This document shows, in pieces, positions 1 through 6,229 of a DNA stretch of 8,414 nucleotides. The notes below the pieces were generated by a model. That model was not told where the DNA came from. It saw only the letters and a list, made by a program, of their open reading frames with translations, and ran no database searches. Position numbers and translations under genes: made by a program. Numbering within the stretch: position 1 is the stretch's first letter; each line of letters starts with the position of its first letter. The stretch is from an uncultured Actinomycetes bacterium (GTDB lineage: Bacteria > Actinomycetota > Thermoleophilia > Solirubrobacterales > 70-9): NCBI GenBank assembly GCA_937907435.1, contig CALCIA010000102.1, forward strand, positions 1 through 8,414. Direction: 5' to 3'.

Positions 1-36
1 CTCATGGGGGTCACAGCCTGCCAGGACCCCCATGAG
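1..36 (-). terminator. Perfect 12-bp hairpin with 12-base loop downstream of the GGDEF-EAL gene
   Basis: Bases 1-12 (CTCATGGGGGTC) are the exact reverse complement of 25-36, with a 12-base loop at 13-24. The element begins 17 bases past the TAG stop of the - strand gene, so it is well placed to be its transcription terminator or RNA 3'-end structure. Any U-tract on the - strand would lie before base 1 and cannot be seen; no T-run follows on the + side. In the sense of the - strand transcript the loop reads CTGGCAGGCTGT, 11/12 identical to the loop of the hairpin at 8377-8414, although the stems are unrelated. The hairpin is certain from sequence; its role as a terminator is inference. Confidence 0.7.
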
Positions 37-53
37 GAGCCCAGGACCTCCCT

Positions 54-2354
54 CTACTCCACCTTCCGAGAACGTTGTGGCCGCGAAGTGATCCGGGCCG
101 CATCCGCGGATGCGGGGCCTGCCGGGACAGGGCCGTAGTCGAGCGAGCCGGCCGCGATCATGCGGCTGATCTCCTCCGGCCGCAGCGCCTCGTGGAAGAG
201 GTGGCCCTGGCCGTAGTCGCACTCGAGCCGGCGCAGCTCGGCAAGCTGCACGTCGTTCTCGATCCCCTCGGCGATCACGTCGAGCGAGAGCGCCCGGGCC
301 ATCCCGATGACCGCCTCGACGATCGCCGTCCCCTCCTGTTCGACGCCGAGCGTGTCGACGAAAGAGCGGTCGATCTTCAGCGCGTGGAAGGGATAGCGGT
401 TGAGGTAGGCGAGCGAGGAATAGCCGGTGCCGAAGTCGTCGAGGACGAGGCGGACGCCGAGCTCGTTCAGCGCCTCCAGCGAGGCGATCGCCGAGGCCGA
501 CTCCTCGACCAGCACCGTCTCGGTGATCTCCAGCCGCAGGTGGACCGGGTCGAGGCCGGTGCGGGCGAGGATCTCGGCGACGTTGGCGGCGAGGCCGCGG
601 TGGGCGACCTGGCGGGCGGAGAGGTTGACGGCGACGTCGAGCGGGCGGTCGTCGGGGCGCAGCTCGTGCCATTCGAGGATCTGGCGGGCGGCGCGTTCCT
701 GCACCCAGCGCCCGATCGGCTCGATCAGGCCTGAGTCCTCGGCGACCCCGACGAAGTCGGCGGGGTCGAGCAGGCCGCGCTCGCGGTGGCGCCAGCGGAC
801 CAACGCCTCGAGGCCGGTCACCTCGCCGGTGCGCAGGTTGACGATCGGCTGGTAGCGCAGCTCCAGCTCGTCGCGGTCGATCGCGCCGCGCAGCTCGCGT
901 TCGGTCTCCAGGCGCCGCGCCGCGGTCGCCCGCATCTCGGCGTCGAAGAGGACGGTGCGGTTGCGGCCGCTCTCCTTCGCCCGGTACATCGCCGCGTCGG
1001 CGTCGCGGATCAGGAGCTCGGCGTTGGTCGACTGGCCGGAGGCGAGGCGGGCGACGGCGATCCCGATCGAGGCGTTGACGAAGTGGTCCACGCCCTGCAT
1101 CGAGAAAGGCTGGGCGAAGGCGGCGGCGACCCGCTCGGCGATCGCGACCGCCTCGGCGTCGTCGGCGAGCCGGTCGATCAGGATCCCGAACTCGTCGCCG
1201 CCGAAGCGGGCGACGATGTCCCCGGGGCGCAGGTGGGCGCGCAGCCGCGGCGCGACGGCGCGCAGCAGGGCGTCGCCGGCATGGTGGCCGAGGCTGTCGT
1301 TGATGAGCTTGAAGTGGTCGAGGTCGAGGAAGAGGATGCCGACCGGCGAGCCGGAGACCGAGGCGCGGCCGAGCGCGTCGTCGAGCGAGTCGACGAAGCT
1401 GAGCCGGTTCGGCAGGCCGGTGAGGGCGTCGTGGAGGACGCGGTGGCGGAGGGCGCGGTCGGCGGCGTGGCGCTCGAAGGCGTCGGCGAGGACGTTGGCC
1501 GAGGCTTCGAGGAAGGGGACGTCCTTGGGGTCGAAGCGCCGCGGTTCGGCGGAGTGGACGTCGAGGACGCCGAAGGGTCGGTCCTTGCCGTCGATGATCA
1601 CCGCCAGCGAGCTGGTGGCGCCGAGCGCGCGGACCGCGGGCGGCATCGAGAAGCGCTCGTCCTCGGACCAGTCGCCGACGATGATCGGGACGCCCGAGTC
1701 GAGCGCCGCGCCGGCGTGCGATTCGCGGCCCGCCGAGACGCGCCGGCCGGAGGCGAGGGCGGTGTCGTCGAGGCCCGCCCGCAGGTTGAGCCGGCGGCCG
1801 TCGCGCCCGACCTCCCAGATGCAGGCGAACTCGACCCCGTCCAGTTCGCCGATCAGGTTGACCGCGTCGCGCATCAGCGCCTCGGGGTCGCCGTTTTTCA
1901 GCGCCCGTTCGCCGAGCCGCGCCACCACCGCCTGCTGGGCGAGGGAGCGCTGCAGGTCGATCTCGGCGGTCTTGCGCTCGCTGATGTCGTAGAGGACGCC
2001 GTGCCAGACCGGGATGCCGTGGGCGTCGGCCTCGAGCACCGCCTCGTCGAGCATCCAGACGACGCGCCCCTCCTTCGTGTACATGCGGTACTCGACCGGG
2101 CGGGTGTCGCGGTTGCCGAGCGCGTCGCGGCTTTCCACCGCCAGCGCCCGCAGGCGGTCGTCGGGGTGGACGAGCCGCGCCCAGAGCCCCGGATCGGCGA
2201 GGAACTCCTCCGGGGTGAAGCCGAGGATCTCCTCGACCTGGGGGCTGATGTAGCGCCAGCGCCCGTTCTCCCCCAGCTCGGATGCGTAGACGATCACCGG
2301 CAGGCGGTCGACGATGCGACCTTCGGGCCAGTTCTGTTCCGTGCTCTCGTGCAT
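54..2354 (-). CDS. PAS-GAF-GGDEF-EAL cyclic-di-GMP synthase/phosphodiesterase
   Basis: A 766-residue protein with no membrane segment or signal peptide, hence probably cytosolic. Domains in order: PAS_3-type fold about 16-125 (ending in YDISERK), a short linker helix, GAF about 155-297, GGDEF about 305-470, EAL about 485-735, then a disordered Ala/Arg-rich tail. The diguanylate cyclase signature GGDEF is intact at 385-389, and the product-inhibition site RPGD (RxxD) lies at 376-379, five residues before it. The EAL domain keeps EALVR (516-520), N577, E609/E612, D639/D640 (DDFGTGYSSL), K660, E696 and Q716, so its metal and substrate residues look complete. Both activities are therefore possible, but such hybrids often use only one. 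The ATG at 2354 starts just before the PAS domain, with no strong Shine-Dalgarno. The gene is divergent from the flagellar operon and has a sigma-28-like promoter match, which suggests a motility-linked role. The family is clear; the net direction of cyclic-di-GMP turnover is not. Confidence 0.95.
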   Translation of the reverse strand: MHESTEQNWPEGRIVDRLPVIVYASELGENGRWRYISPQVEEILGFTPEEFLADPGLWARLVHPDDRLRALAVESRDALGNRDTRPVEYRMYTKEGRVVWMLDEAVLEADAHGIPVWHGVLYDISERKTAEIDLQRSLAQQAVVARLGERALKNGDPEALMRDAVNLIGELDGVEFACIWEVGRDGRRLNLRAGLDDTALASGRRVSAGRESHAGAALDSGVPIIVGDWSEDERFSMPPAVRALGATSSLAVIIDGKDRPFGVLDVHSAEPRRFDPKDVPFLEASANVLADAFERHAADRALRHRVLHDALTGLPNRLSFVDSLDDALGRASVSGSPVGILFLDLDHFKLINDSLGHHAGDALLRAVAPRLRAHLRPGDIVARFGGDEFGILIDRLADDAEAVAIAERVAAAFAQPFSMQGVDHFVNASIGIAVARLASGQSTNAELLIRDADAAMYRAKESGRNRTVLFDAEMRATAARRLETERELRGAIDRDELELRYQPIVNLRTGEVTGLEALVRWRHRERGLLDPADFVGVAEDSGLIEPIGRWVQERAARQILEWHELRPDDRPLDVAVNLSARQVAHRGLAANVAEILARTGLDPVHLRLEITETVLVEESASAIASLEALNELGVRLVLDDFGTGYSSLAYLNRYPFHALKIDRSFVDTLGVEQEGTAIVEAVIGMARALSLDVIAEGIENDVQLAELRRLECDYGQGHLFHEALRPEEISRMIAAGSLDYGPVPAGPASADAARITSRPQRSRKVE
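98..115. repeat. 18-bp perfect palindrome in the 3' tail of the GGDEF-EAL gene
   Basis: CCGCATCCGCGGATGCGG is self-complementary over its whole length. It lies in the codons for the low-complexity C-terminal tail after the EAL domain, about 40 bases before the stop. It could be an operator-like protein site or chance in GC-rich low-complexity DNA. No function is assigned. Confidence 0.5.
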
Positions 2355-2362
2355 CCGTGTCT

Positions 2363-2389
2363 CTATCGACAGGGAAGCGTCGCACTTGA
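2363..2389 (-). promoter_or_regulatory. Sigma-28-like promoter candidate for the GGDEF-EAL gene
   Basis: Read on the - strand, TCAA (2389-2386) is followed by 15 bases and then GTCGATAG (2370-2363). Against the FliA/SigD consensus TAAA-N15-GCCGATAA this is 3/4 and 6/8 with exact spacing. The -10 ends only eight bases before the ATG at 2354, so the transcript would be leaderless or nearly so, consistent with the lack of a clear ribosome binding site. It is weaker than the match facing the flagellar operon, and a chance hit cannot be excluded. Confidence 0.4.
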
Positions 2390-2395
2390 TTCGCC

Positions 2396-2434
2396 CGGGT
2401 TAAAGAACGGGTTCCTGCACCTAAATACTCGGGT
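2396..2434. promoter_or_regulatory. CGGGT repeats in the divergent promoter region
   Basis: CGGGTT occurs at 2396-2401 and again at 2408-2413, a 12-base period, with a third partial copy CGGGT at 2430-2434. They lie between the two divergent promoter candidates in an otherwise AT-richer stretch, where a shared regulator could bind. The motif is short and no known regulator site is recognised. Confidence 0.2.
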
Positions 2435-2459
2435 GGTCGCGAAATTTTCGGGGTCGGGC

Positions 2460-2486
2460 TAAATCTTCGGCGCCGGCTGCCGATGA
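2460..2486 (+). promoter_or_regulatory. Sigma-28 (FliA/WhiG-type) promoter of the flgB operon
   Basis: TAAA at 2460-2463, exactly 15 bases, then GCCGATGA at 2479-2486. This matches the flagellar sigma-28 consensus TAAA-N15-GCCGATAA at 11 of 12 positions. The predicted transcript start is about 2492-2494, leaving a leader of roughly 10 bases before the ATG at 2504. The match overlaps an earlier in-frame ATG at 2483, which is therefore unlikely to be the start codon. The near-perfect motif with correct spacing directly in front of flgB makes this the best-supported regulatory site in the window. Confidence 0.8.
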
Positions 2487-2503
2487 CCGGGCCGAAACCC
2501 GCG

Positions 2504-2863
2504 ATGAGCATCCTCGACCCGACCCAACTCACGCTGATGCGCGCCATCTCCGGCGCGACCCTGCGCAACACCGTCCTCTCCAACAACATCGCCAACGCCG
2601 ACACGCCCGGCTTCCAGCCTTCCGACGTCGATTTCCACGCGGCGCTGGCGGGCGCGCTGGAGGAGGGGCCGGAAGCGATCGAGAGCATCAGCTTCGCCCC
2701 CGAACAGCTGAACACGGGCGCGGTGCGGGCCGACGGCAACGGCGTCAACAGCGAAGCCGAAGCGGCCAAGCTGGCCGAAAACGGGCTTGAAATCGAGGCG
2801 CTCGAGCAGGTCGCCAACTCGCGCCTGCAGATCATGCGCACGGCGATGGGGATGAACGGCTGA
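2504..2863 (+). CDS. flgB: Flagellar proximal rod protein FlgB
   Basis: FlgB forms the part of the rod nearest the MS ring and is secreted through the flagellar export apparatus without a Sec signal. With the start at 2504 the protein is 119 residues (MSILDPTQLT...), near the usual 110-140. The rod/hook N-terminal signature NNIANADTPGF is at 27-37, the FlgB-like segment DGNGVNSEAEAAKLAENGL at 77-95, and an amphipathic C-terminal helix ends in QIMRTAMGMNG. An in-frame ATG at 2483 would add seven residues, but it sits inside the sigma-28 -10 element, and the family normally begins close to MSIL. No Shine-Dalgarno is evident, so initiation may rely on a very short leader. The TGA stop overlaps the ATG of flgC (TGATG), which implies translational coupling. 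Confidence 0.95.
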   Translation: MSILDPTQLTLMRAISGATLRNTVLSNNIANADTPGFQPSDVDFHAALAGALEEGPEAIESISFAPEQLNTGAVRADGNGVNSEAEAAKLAENGLEIEALEQVANSRLQIMRTAMGMNG

Positions 2864-3300
2864 TGGCCCTCTTCGACGCGCTGAACATCTCCGCCTCGGG
2901 GCTGACCGCGCAGCGGCTGCGGATGGACGTCACCTCCGCCAACCTCGCCAACGCCCAGTCGACGCGGACGCCGGAAGGCGGGCCGTACCGGCGCCAGGAC
3001 GTGGTGCTGCAGGAGTCCTCGGGCGAAGGCAGCTTCGCCGGGGCGCTCACCGGCGCGCTCCGTGGCGGCGAACCGGCGGGGGTCGAAGTCGCGGCGATCG
3101 TCCCCGACACCACCCCGCTGCGCCGGGTCTACGAACCCGGCAGCCCCGACGCCGACGCGCAGGGCTACGTCGAAATGCCGAACGTCAATCCGGTCGAGGA
3201 AATGACCGACCTGATCGACGCCTCGCGCTCCTACCAGGCGAACGTGACCGCGATGCAGACGACCAAGCAGGTCTTCTCGAAGACGATCGAACTGCTCTGA
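2863..3300 (+). CDS. flgC: Flagellar proximal rod protein FlgC
   Basis: A rod subunit that assembles with FlgB; 145 residues, a typical length. The N-terminal coiled-coil half carries the rod signature (LNISASGLTAQRLRMDV at 7-23, then NLANAQSTRT from 27). The C-terminal half carries the hallmark GYVEMPNVNPVEEMTDLIDA (101-120), followed by SRSYQANV and a final hydrophobic helix ending in KTIELL. Export is by the flagellar type III system, so no cleaved signal is expected. The start codon overlaps the flgB stop by one base, and the stop overlaps fliE in the same TGATG arrangement. Glutamate codons are mostly GAA, as in fliF and unlike fliI. Confidence 0.97.
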   Translation: MALFDALNISASGLTAQRLRMDVTSANLANAQSTRTPEGGPYRRQDVVLQESSGEGSFAGALTGALRGGEPAGVEVAAIVPDTTPLRRVYEPGSPDADAQGYVEMPNVNPVEEMTDLIDASRSYQANVTAMQTTKQVFSKTIELL

Positions 3301-3644
3301 TGACCCTTCCGATCTCCGCCATCAGCAAGGCCGCCGAGCAGATCGCGGCGCCGAAAGCGCAGGGCGCCGAGTGGTCGGTCGGGGGCGAACCGGCGGCGCG
3401 CGGGGCGGCGCAGAGCGACCCGACGGGCGGCTTCGGCTCGATGCTGACCAACGCGATCGGCGACCTGGAGAAGACCCAGAACGCGGCCGCGGCGCAGTCG
3501 CAGGCGCTGGCCACCGGGCAGACGAACGACCTCAGCTCGGTGATCACCGCGGTCCAGGAAGCGCAGCTCTCGATGCAGTTCGCCTCTCAGGTCCGCAACA
3601 AAGCGGTCGAAGCGTACACCGAAATCTTCCACACCCAGATCTGA
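3300..3644 (+). CDS. fliE: Flagellar hook-basal body protein FliE (MS ring-rod adaptor)
   Basis: FliE joins the MS ring and export gate to the base of the rod. The 114-residue protein has a variable Ala/Gly-rich N-terminal third and a conserved C-terminal half: FGSMLTNAIGDLEKTQ (45-60), a helix around LSSVITAVQEAQLSMQFASQ, and the diagnostic VRNKAVEAYTEI (98-109). The start ATG at 3300 overlaps the flgC stop by one base; there is no separate Shine-Dalgarno, so coupling is likely. The stop is followed after one base by the GTG of fliF. Confidence 0.95.
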   Translation: MTLPISAISKAAEQIAAPKAQGAEWSVGGEPAARGAAQSDPTGGFGSMLTNAIGDLEKTQNAAAAQSQALATGQTNDLSSVITAVQEAQLSMQFASQVRNKAVEAYTEIFHTQI

Positions 3645-3645
3645 C

Positions 3646-5148
3646 GTGACCCAGGTCAAAACCGTCCTCTCCCGCCTCTCCACCCGCGGCAAATTCGCGC
3701 TGGGCGGCGCCGCGCTGGCGCTGATCATCCTCGCCTTCGTCCTCTTCCAGATGGCGACGAAGCAGAGCTACACGACGCTCGCGACCGGGATCGAACCGGC
3801 GGAAACCGGCCAGGTGACCGAAGCGCTCGCGGCCAAGGGCATCCCCTACCAGCTGCAGGACAGCGGCACCGCGGTCGGCGTGCCGAGCTCCGACGTCTCC
3901 GAAGCGCGGATCGCGCTGGCCGAAAGCGACGTGCTCGGCGGCAGCAAACCGGGCTTCGAACTCTTCGACTCCCAGCAGTTCGGGGCGTCGGACTTCCAGC
4001 AGAAGGTCACCTACCAGCGGGCGCTGGAGGGCGAACTCGAACGGACCATCAACCAGGTCGAAGGGGTCAAGAGCTCCAACGTCCAACTGACCCTGCCCGA
4101 AGAACAGCTCTTCTCCGAAGAAGCGATCAAACCGACGGCGGCGGTGCTGATCGCGAGCGACTCGGGCGGGCGGCTCGGGGCCGGCGCGGTGCGTGGGATC
4201 GCCCACCTGGTCGCGGCGAGCGTCGAAGGGCTGGAAGCCGGCGACGTGACGATCACCGACGGCAGCGGCGCGACGCTGTGGCCGGCGGGCGAAGGCGGGT
4301 CGCTCGGCGGCGGCGTCTCCAAACAGGCGATCGAGGCGCGCTACGACGAGAGCATGGAAACGCGGCTCGACGGCCTGTTGGCGCGGACCATCGGTCCCGA
4401 AAAAGGGCGGGTGCAGGTGCAGGCGGAAGTGAACGCCGACCGCACCACGCAGAGCAAACTCGAATACGCCAAGAAAGGCACGCCGCTGGCACGGCAGGCC
4501 GAACACGAGTCGCTGAAAGGCGCCGGGGCGACGGCGGCGGGCGGCGCGGCCGGGACGGCCGGGAACATCCCCAGCTACGCCGCCGGGGCCGGCACCGCGG
4601 GCGGGCCCTCCAACTACAAACGGGCCAACGAAGAAACCCAATACGGCGTCGACAAGACCATCACCCACACGCAGGTGGCGCCGGGGACGGTGAACCGCCA
4701 GAACGTCGCGCTGATCGTCGACAAAACGGTGCCGGCGGCGGAAGTCGCGCAGCTCGAAAAGGCGATCGAAGGCGCCGCCGGGATCGAAAAGAAACGCGGC
4801 GACACGCTGACCGTGAGCCGCATCGCCTTCGCCCAGCCGCCGGAAGCGGCGACCCCGGCCGGGCCGGGCATCGTCGACTACGCCAAGTACGGGCTGATCG
4901 GGCTGGCGGGCGTCGCCTTCCTCGTCTTCGCCGCGCGCCACCTGCGCCGCAAACAGGACGAGGTGCTGGCCGAACCGATCTGGCTGAAGGAACTGAACGC
5001 GCCGACCTCGCTGGCCGAGCTGGAAGTGCACCGACGCGAAGACGACTGGGAAGAGGACCCGACGCTGGTGAACAACGCCGACGAGGTCGCGGCGATGGAC
5101 TCCGACAAAGTCGCGCAGCAGCTGCGGGCCTGGATGAAGGAGGGGTAG
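3646..5148 (+). CDS. fliF: Flagellar MS-ring protein FliF
   Basis: FliF builds the membrane MS ring, the platform for rod, export gate and rotor. The 500-residue protein is slightly short for the family (about 520-560). It shows a first membrane helix at about 17-36 (FALGGAALALIILAFVLF), ring-building domains from about 40 to 210 (YTTLATGIEPAETGQV; QLTLPEEQLF at 147-156; the third ring-building motif spans both sides of the insert), and a Gly/Ala-rich low-complexity insert at about 290-322. A second membrane helix lies at about 413-430, followed by a cytoplasmic tail. The last residues, DSDKVAQQLRAWMKEG (485-500), are the FliG-binding helix. The GTG start one base after the fliE stop has no strong Shine-Dalgarno. 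Glutamate and lysine are written largely as GAA and AAA, shifting to GAG towards the 3' end. Confidence 0.96.
   Translation: MTQVKTVLSRLSTRGKFALGGAALALIILAFVLFQMATKQSYTTLATGIEPAETGQVTEALAAKGIPYQLQDSGTAVGVPSSDVSEARIALAESDVLGGSKPGFELFDSQQFGASDFQQKVTYQRALEGELERTINQVEGVKSSNVQLTLPEEQLFSEEAIKPTAAVLIASDSGGRLGAGAVRGIAHLVAASVEGLEAGDVTITDGSGATLWPAGEGGSLGGGVSKQAIEARYDESMETRLDGLLARTIGPEKGRVQVQAEVNADRTTQSKLEYAKKGTPLARQAEHESLKGAGATAAGGAAGTAGNIPSYAAGAGTAGGPSNYKRANEETQYGVDKTITHTQVAPGTVNRQNVALIVDKTVPAAEVAQLEKAIEGAAGIEKKRGDTLTVSRIAFAQPPEAATPAGPGIVDYAKYGLIGLAGVAFLVFAARHLRRKQDEVLAEPIWLKELNAPTSLAELEVHRREDDWEEDPTLVNNADEVAAMDSDKVAQQLRAWMKEG
5137..5143 (+). promoter_or_regulatory. Strong Shine-Dalgarno AAGGAGG for fliG
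   Basis: AAGGAGG lies inside the last codons of fliF, six bases before the GTG at 5150. It decides the GTG start of fliG and is the only strong ribosome binding site in the operon. This suggests extra translation of the rotor protein, which is needed in multiple copies. Confidence 0.75.
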
Positions 5149-5149
5149 C

Positions 5150-6229
5150 GTGGCGGCGCCGAACGAGCTCGTGCCGCTCGAGCGCCCCGGCGACGTCTCG
5201 CTGATCCGCTCCGGGAGCGCCGGCGAGCCGCCGCCGCTGCGGGGGCGGCGCAAGGCCGCGGTGCTGCTGGTGGCGCTCGGCCCGGTGAAGGCGGCCGAGG
5301 TCTTCAGCCACCTCTCCGAGGCGGAGATCGAGGAGCTCTCGCTGGAGATGGCGAAGGCCGGCGACATCCCCAGGGAGCAGATCGAGGAAGTGCTGGAGGA
5401 GGTCTCGGAGAACTCGCTGGCGCTGAGCTCGATCGCGGCCGGCGGGGTCGACTACGCGCGCGAGGTGCTGGAGCGGGCGCTCGGGCCCGAGCGCGCGGCG
5501 GAGATCACCGGCCGGCTCTCGGCGGTGATCGAAATGCGGCCCTTCGAGTTCCTCGCCCGGACGCCGCCGGAGCAGATCGTCGCCTTCCTGCGCAACGAGG
5601 CGCCGCAGACCAAGGCGCTGATCATCTCCAGCCTCTACACCACGCTCGCCGCCGAGACGCTGGCGCTGCTGGACACCGATGAACAGGCGGAGGTGTCGCT
5701 GCGGATCGCGCGCATGCACGAGACCAGCCCGGCGGTGATCCGCGAGGTGGAGACGGTGATGCGGGGGAAGCTGTCGAACGTGCTCTCCGAGGAGTACGCG
5801 AGCTCGGGCGGCGTGCAGTCCCTGGCCGACATCCTGAACCACGCCGACCGGCCGACCGAGCGCAACGTGCTGGAGACGCTGGCCCAGTCCGACGAGGACC
5901 TGGCGGAAGAGATCCGGGCGCTGCTCTTCACCTTCGAGGACATCGTCAAGCTCGACGACCGGGCGCTGCAGTCGGTGCTGAAGGGGGTCGAGGACGCCGA
6001 CCTCACGCTGGCGCTGCGCGGGGTGCCCGACGAAGTGCGCGAGAAAGTGCTCGGGAACGTGTCCGAACGGCGCTCGGAGCTCTTGGTCGAGGAGATGGAG
6101 TACCAGCCGCCGCAGCGCAAATCGGTGGTCGAGGAAGCGCAGAGCCGAGTGGTGGCCGAGGTGCGCCGGCTCGAGGAGGAGGGCGAGCTGACGGTCGGCA
6201 ACCGAGGCGGCGATGAACTCGTCGTTTGA
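5150..6229 (+). CDS. fliG: Flagellar rotor switch protein FliG
   Basis: FliG sits on the cytoplasmic face of the MS ring, meets the MotA-type stator and generates torque. The 359-residue protein is a little longer than usual (about 335-345) because of an N-terminal extension of about 30 residues before RRKAAVLLVALG (33-44). The N-terminal FliF-binding domain covers about 30-125, the middle domain about 130-215, a Gly-Gly hinge lies at 220-221, and the C-terminal armadillo/motor domain contains FEDIVKLDD (262-270) and RRLEEEGEL (339-347). The middle-domain motif normally EHPQ reads EAPQ (150-153), an unusual His-to-Ala change at the FliM-contact surface. In the motor domain, DDRALQSVL has Ser where many homologues have Arg (IQRVL). 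The start is set by AAGGAGG. The 3' end overlaps fliH by 17 bases. Confidence 0.97.
   Translation: MAAPNELVPLERPGDVSLIRSGSAGEPPPLRGRRKAAVLLVALGPVKAAEVFSHLSEAEIEELSLEMAKAGDIPREQIEEVLEEVSENSLALSSIAAGGVDYAREVLERALGPERAAEITGRLSAVIEMRPFEFLARTPPEQIVAFLRNEAPQTKALIISSLYTTLAAETLALLDTDEQAEVSLRIARMHETSPAVIREVETVMRGKLSNVLSEEYASSGGVQSLADILNHADRPTERNVLETLAQSDEDLAEEIRALLFTFEDIVKLDDRALQSVLKGVEDADLTLALRGVPDEVREKVLGNVSERRSELLVEEMEYQPPQRKSVVEEAQSRVVAEVRRLEEEGELTVGNRGGDELVV

Noticed and set aside
2386..2427. TTGATT with TAAAGA or TAAATA as a housekeeping sigma promoter
   Set aside because: Spacing is about 9 or 30 bases, not 16-18.
2401..2448. Two further TAAA boxes as sigma-28 promoters
   Set aside because: At the required 15-base spacing the -10 positions read CCTAAATA and GAAATTTT, which match the consensus poorly.
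2440..2450. CGAAATTTTCG short inverted repeat as an operator
   Set aside because: Only five base pairs around one central base, with no extension; too short to support alone.
786..2462. Very long open frame on the + strand opposite the GGDEF-EAL gene
   Set aside because: Its translation is a low-complexity run of Glu/Arg/Val/Asp/Gly with no recognisable domain, and it lies antisense to a gene with four clear domains. It is a by-product of high GC third positions.
2483..2503. Upstream ATG as the flgB start
   Set aside because: It lies within the sigma-28 -10 element GCCGATGA, so it would not be in the transcript, and the added residues do not resemble FlgB.
3544..5367. Long antisense open frames opposite fliF and fliG (also 4661-5842)
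   Set aside because: Arg/Pro/Leu/Val-rich sequence without family motifs, opposite well-conserved flagellar genes; explained by base composition.
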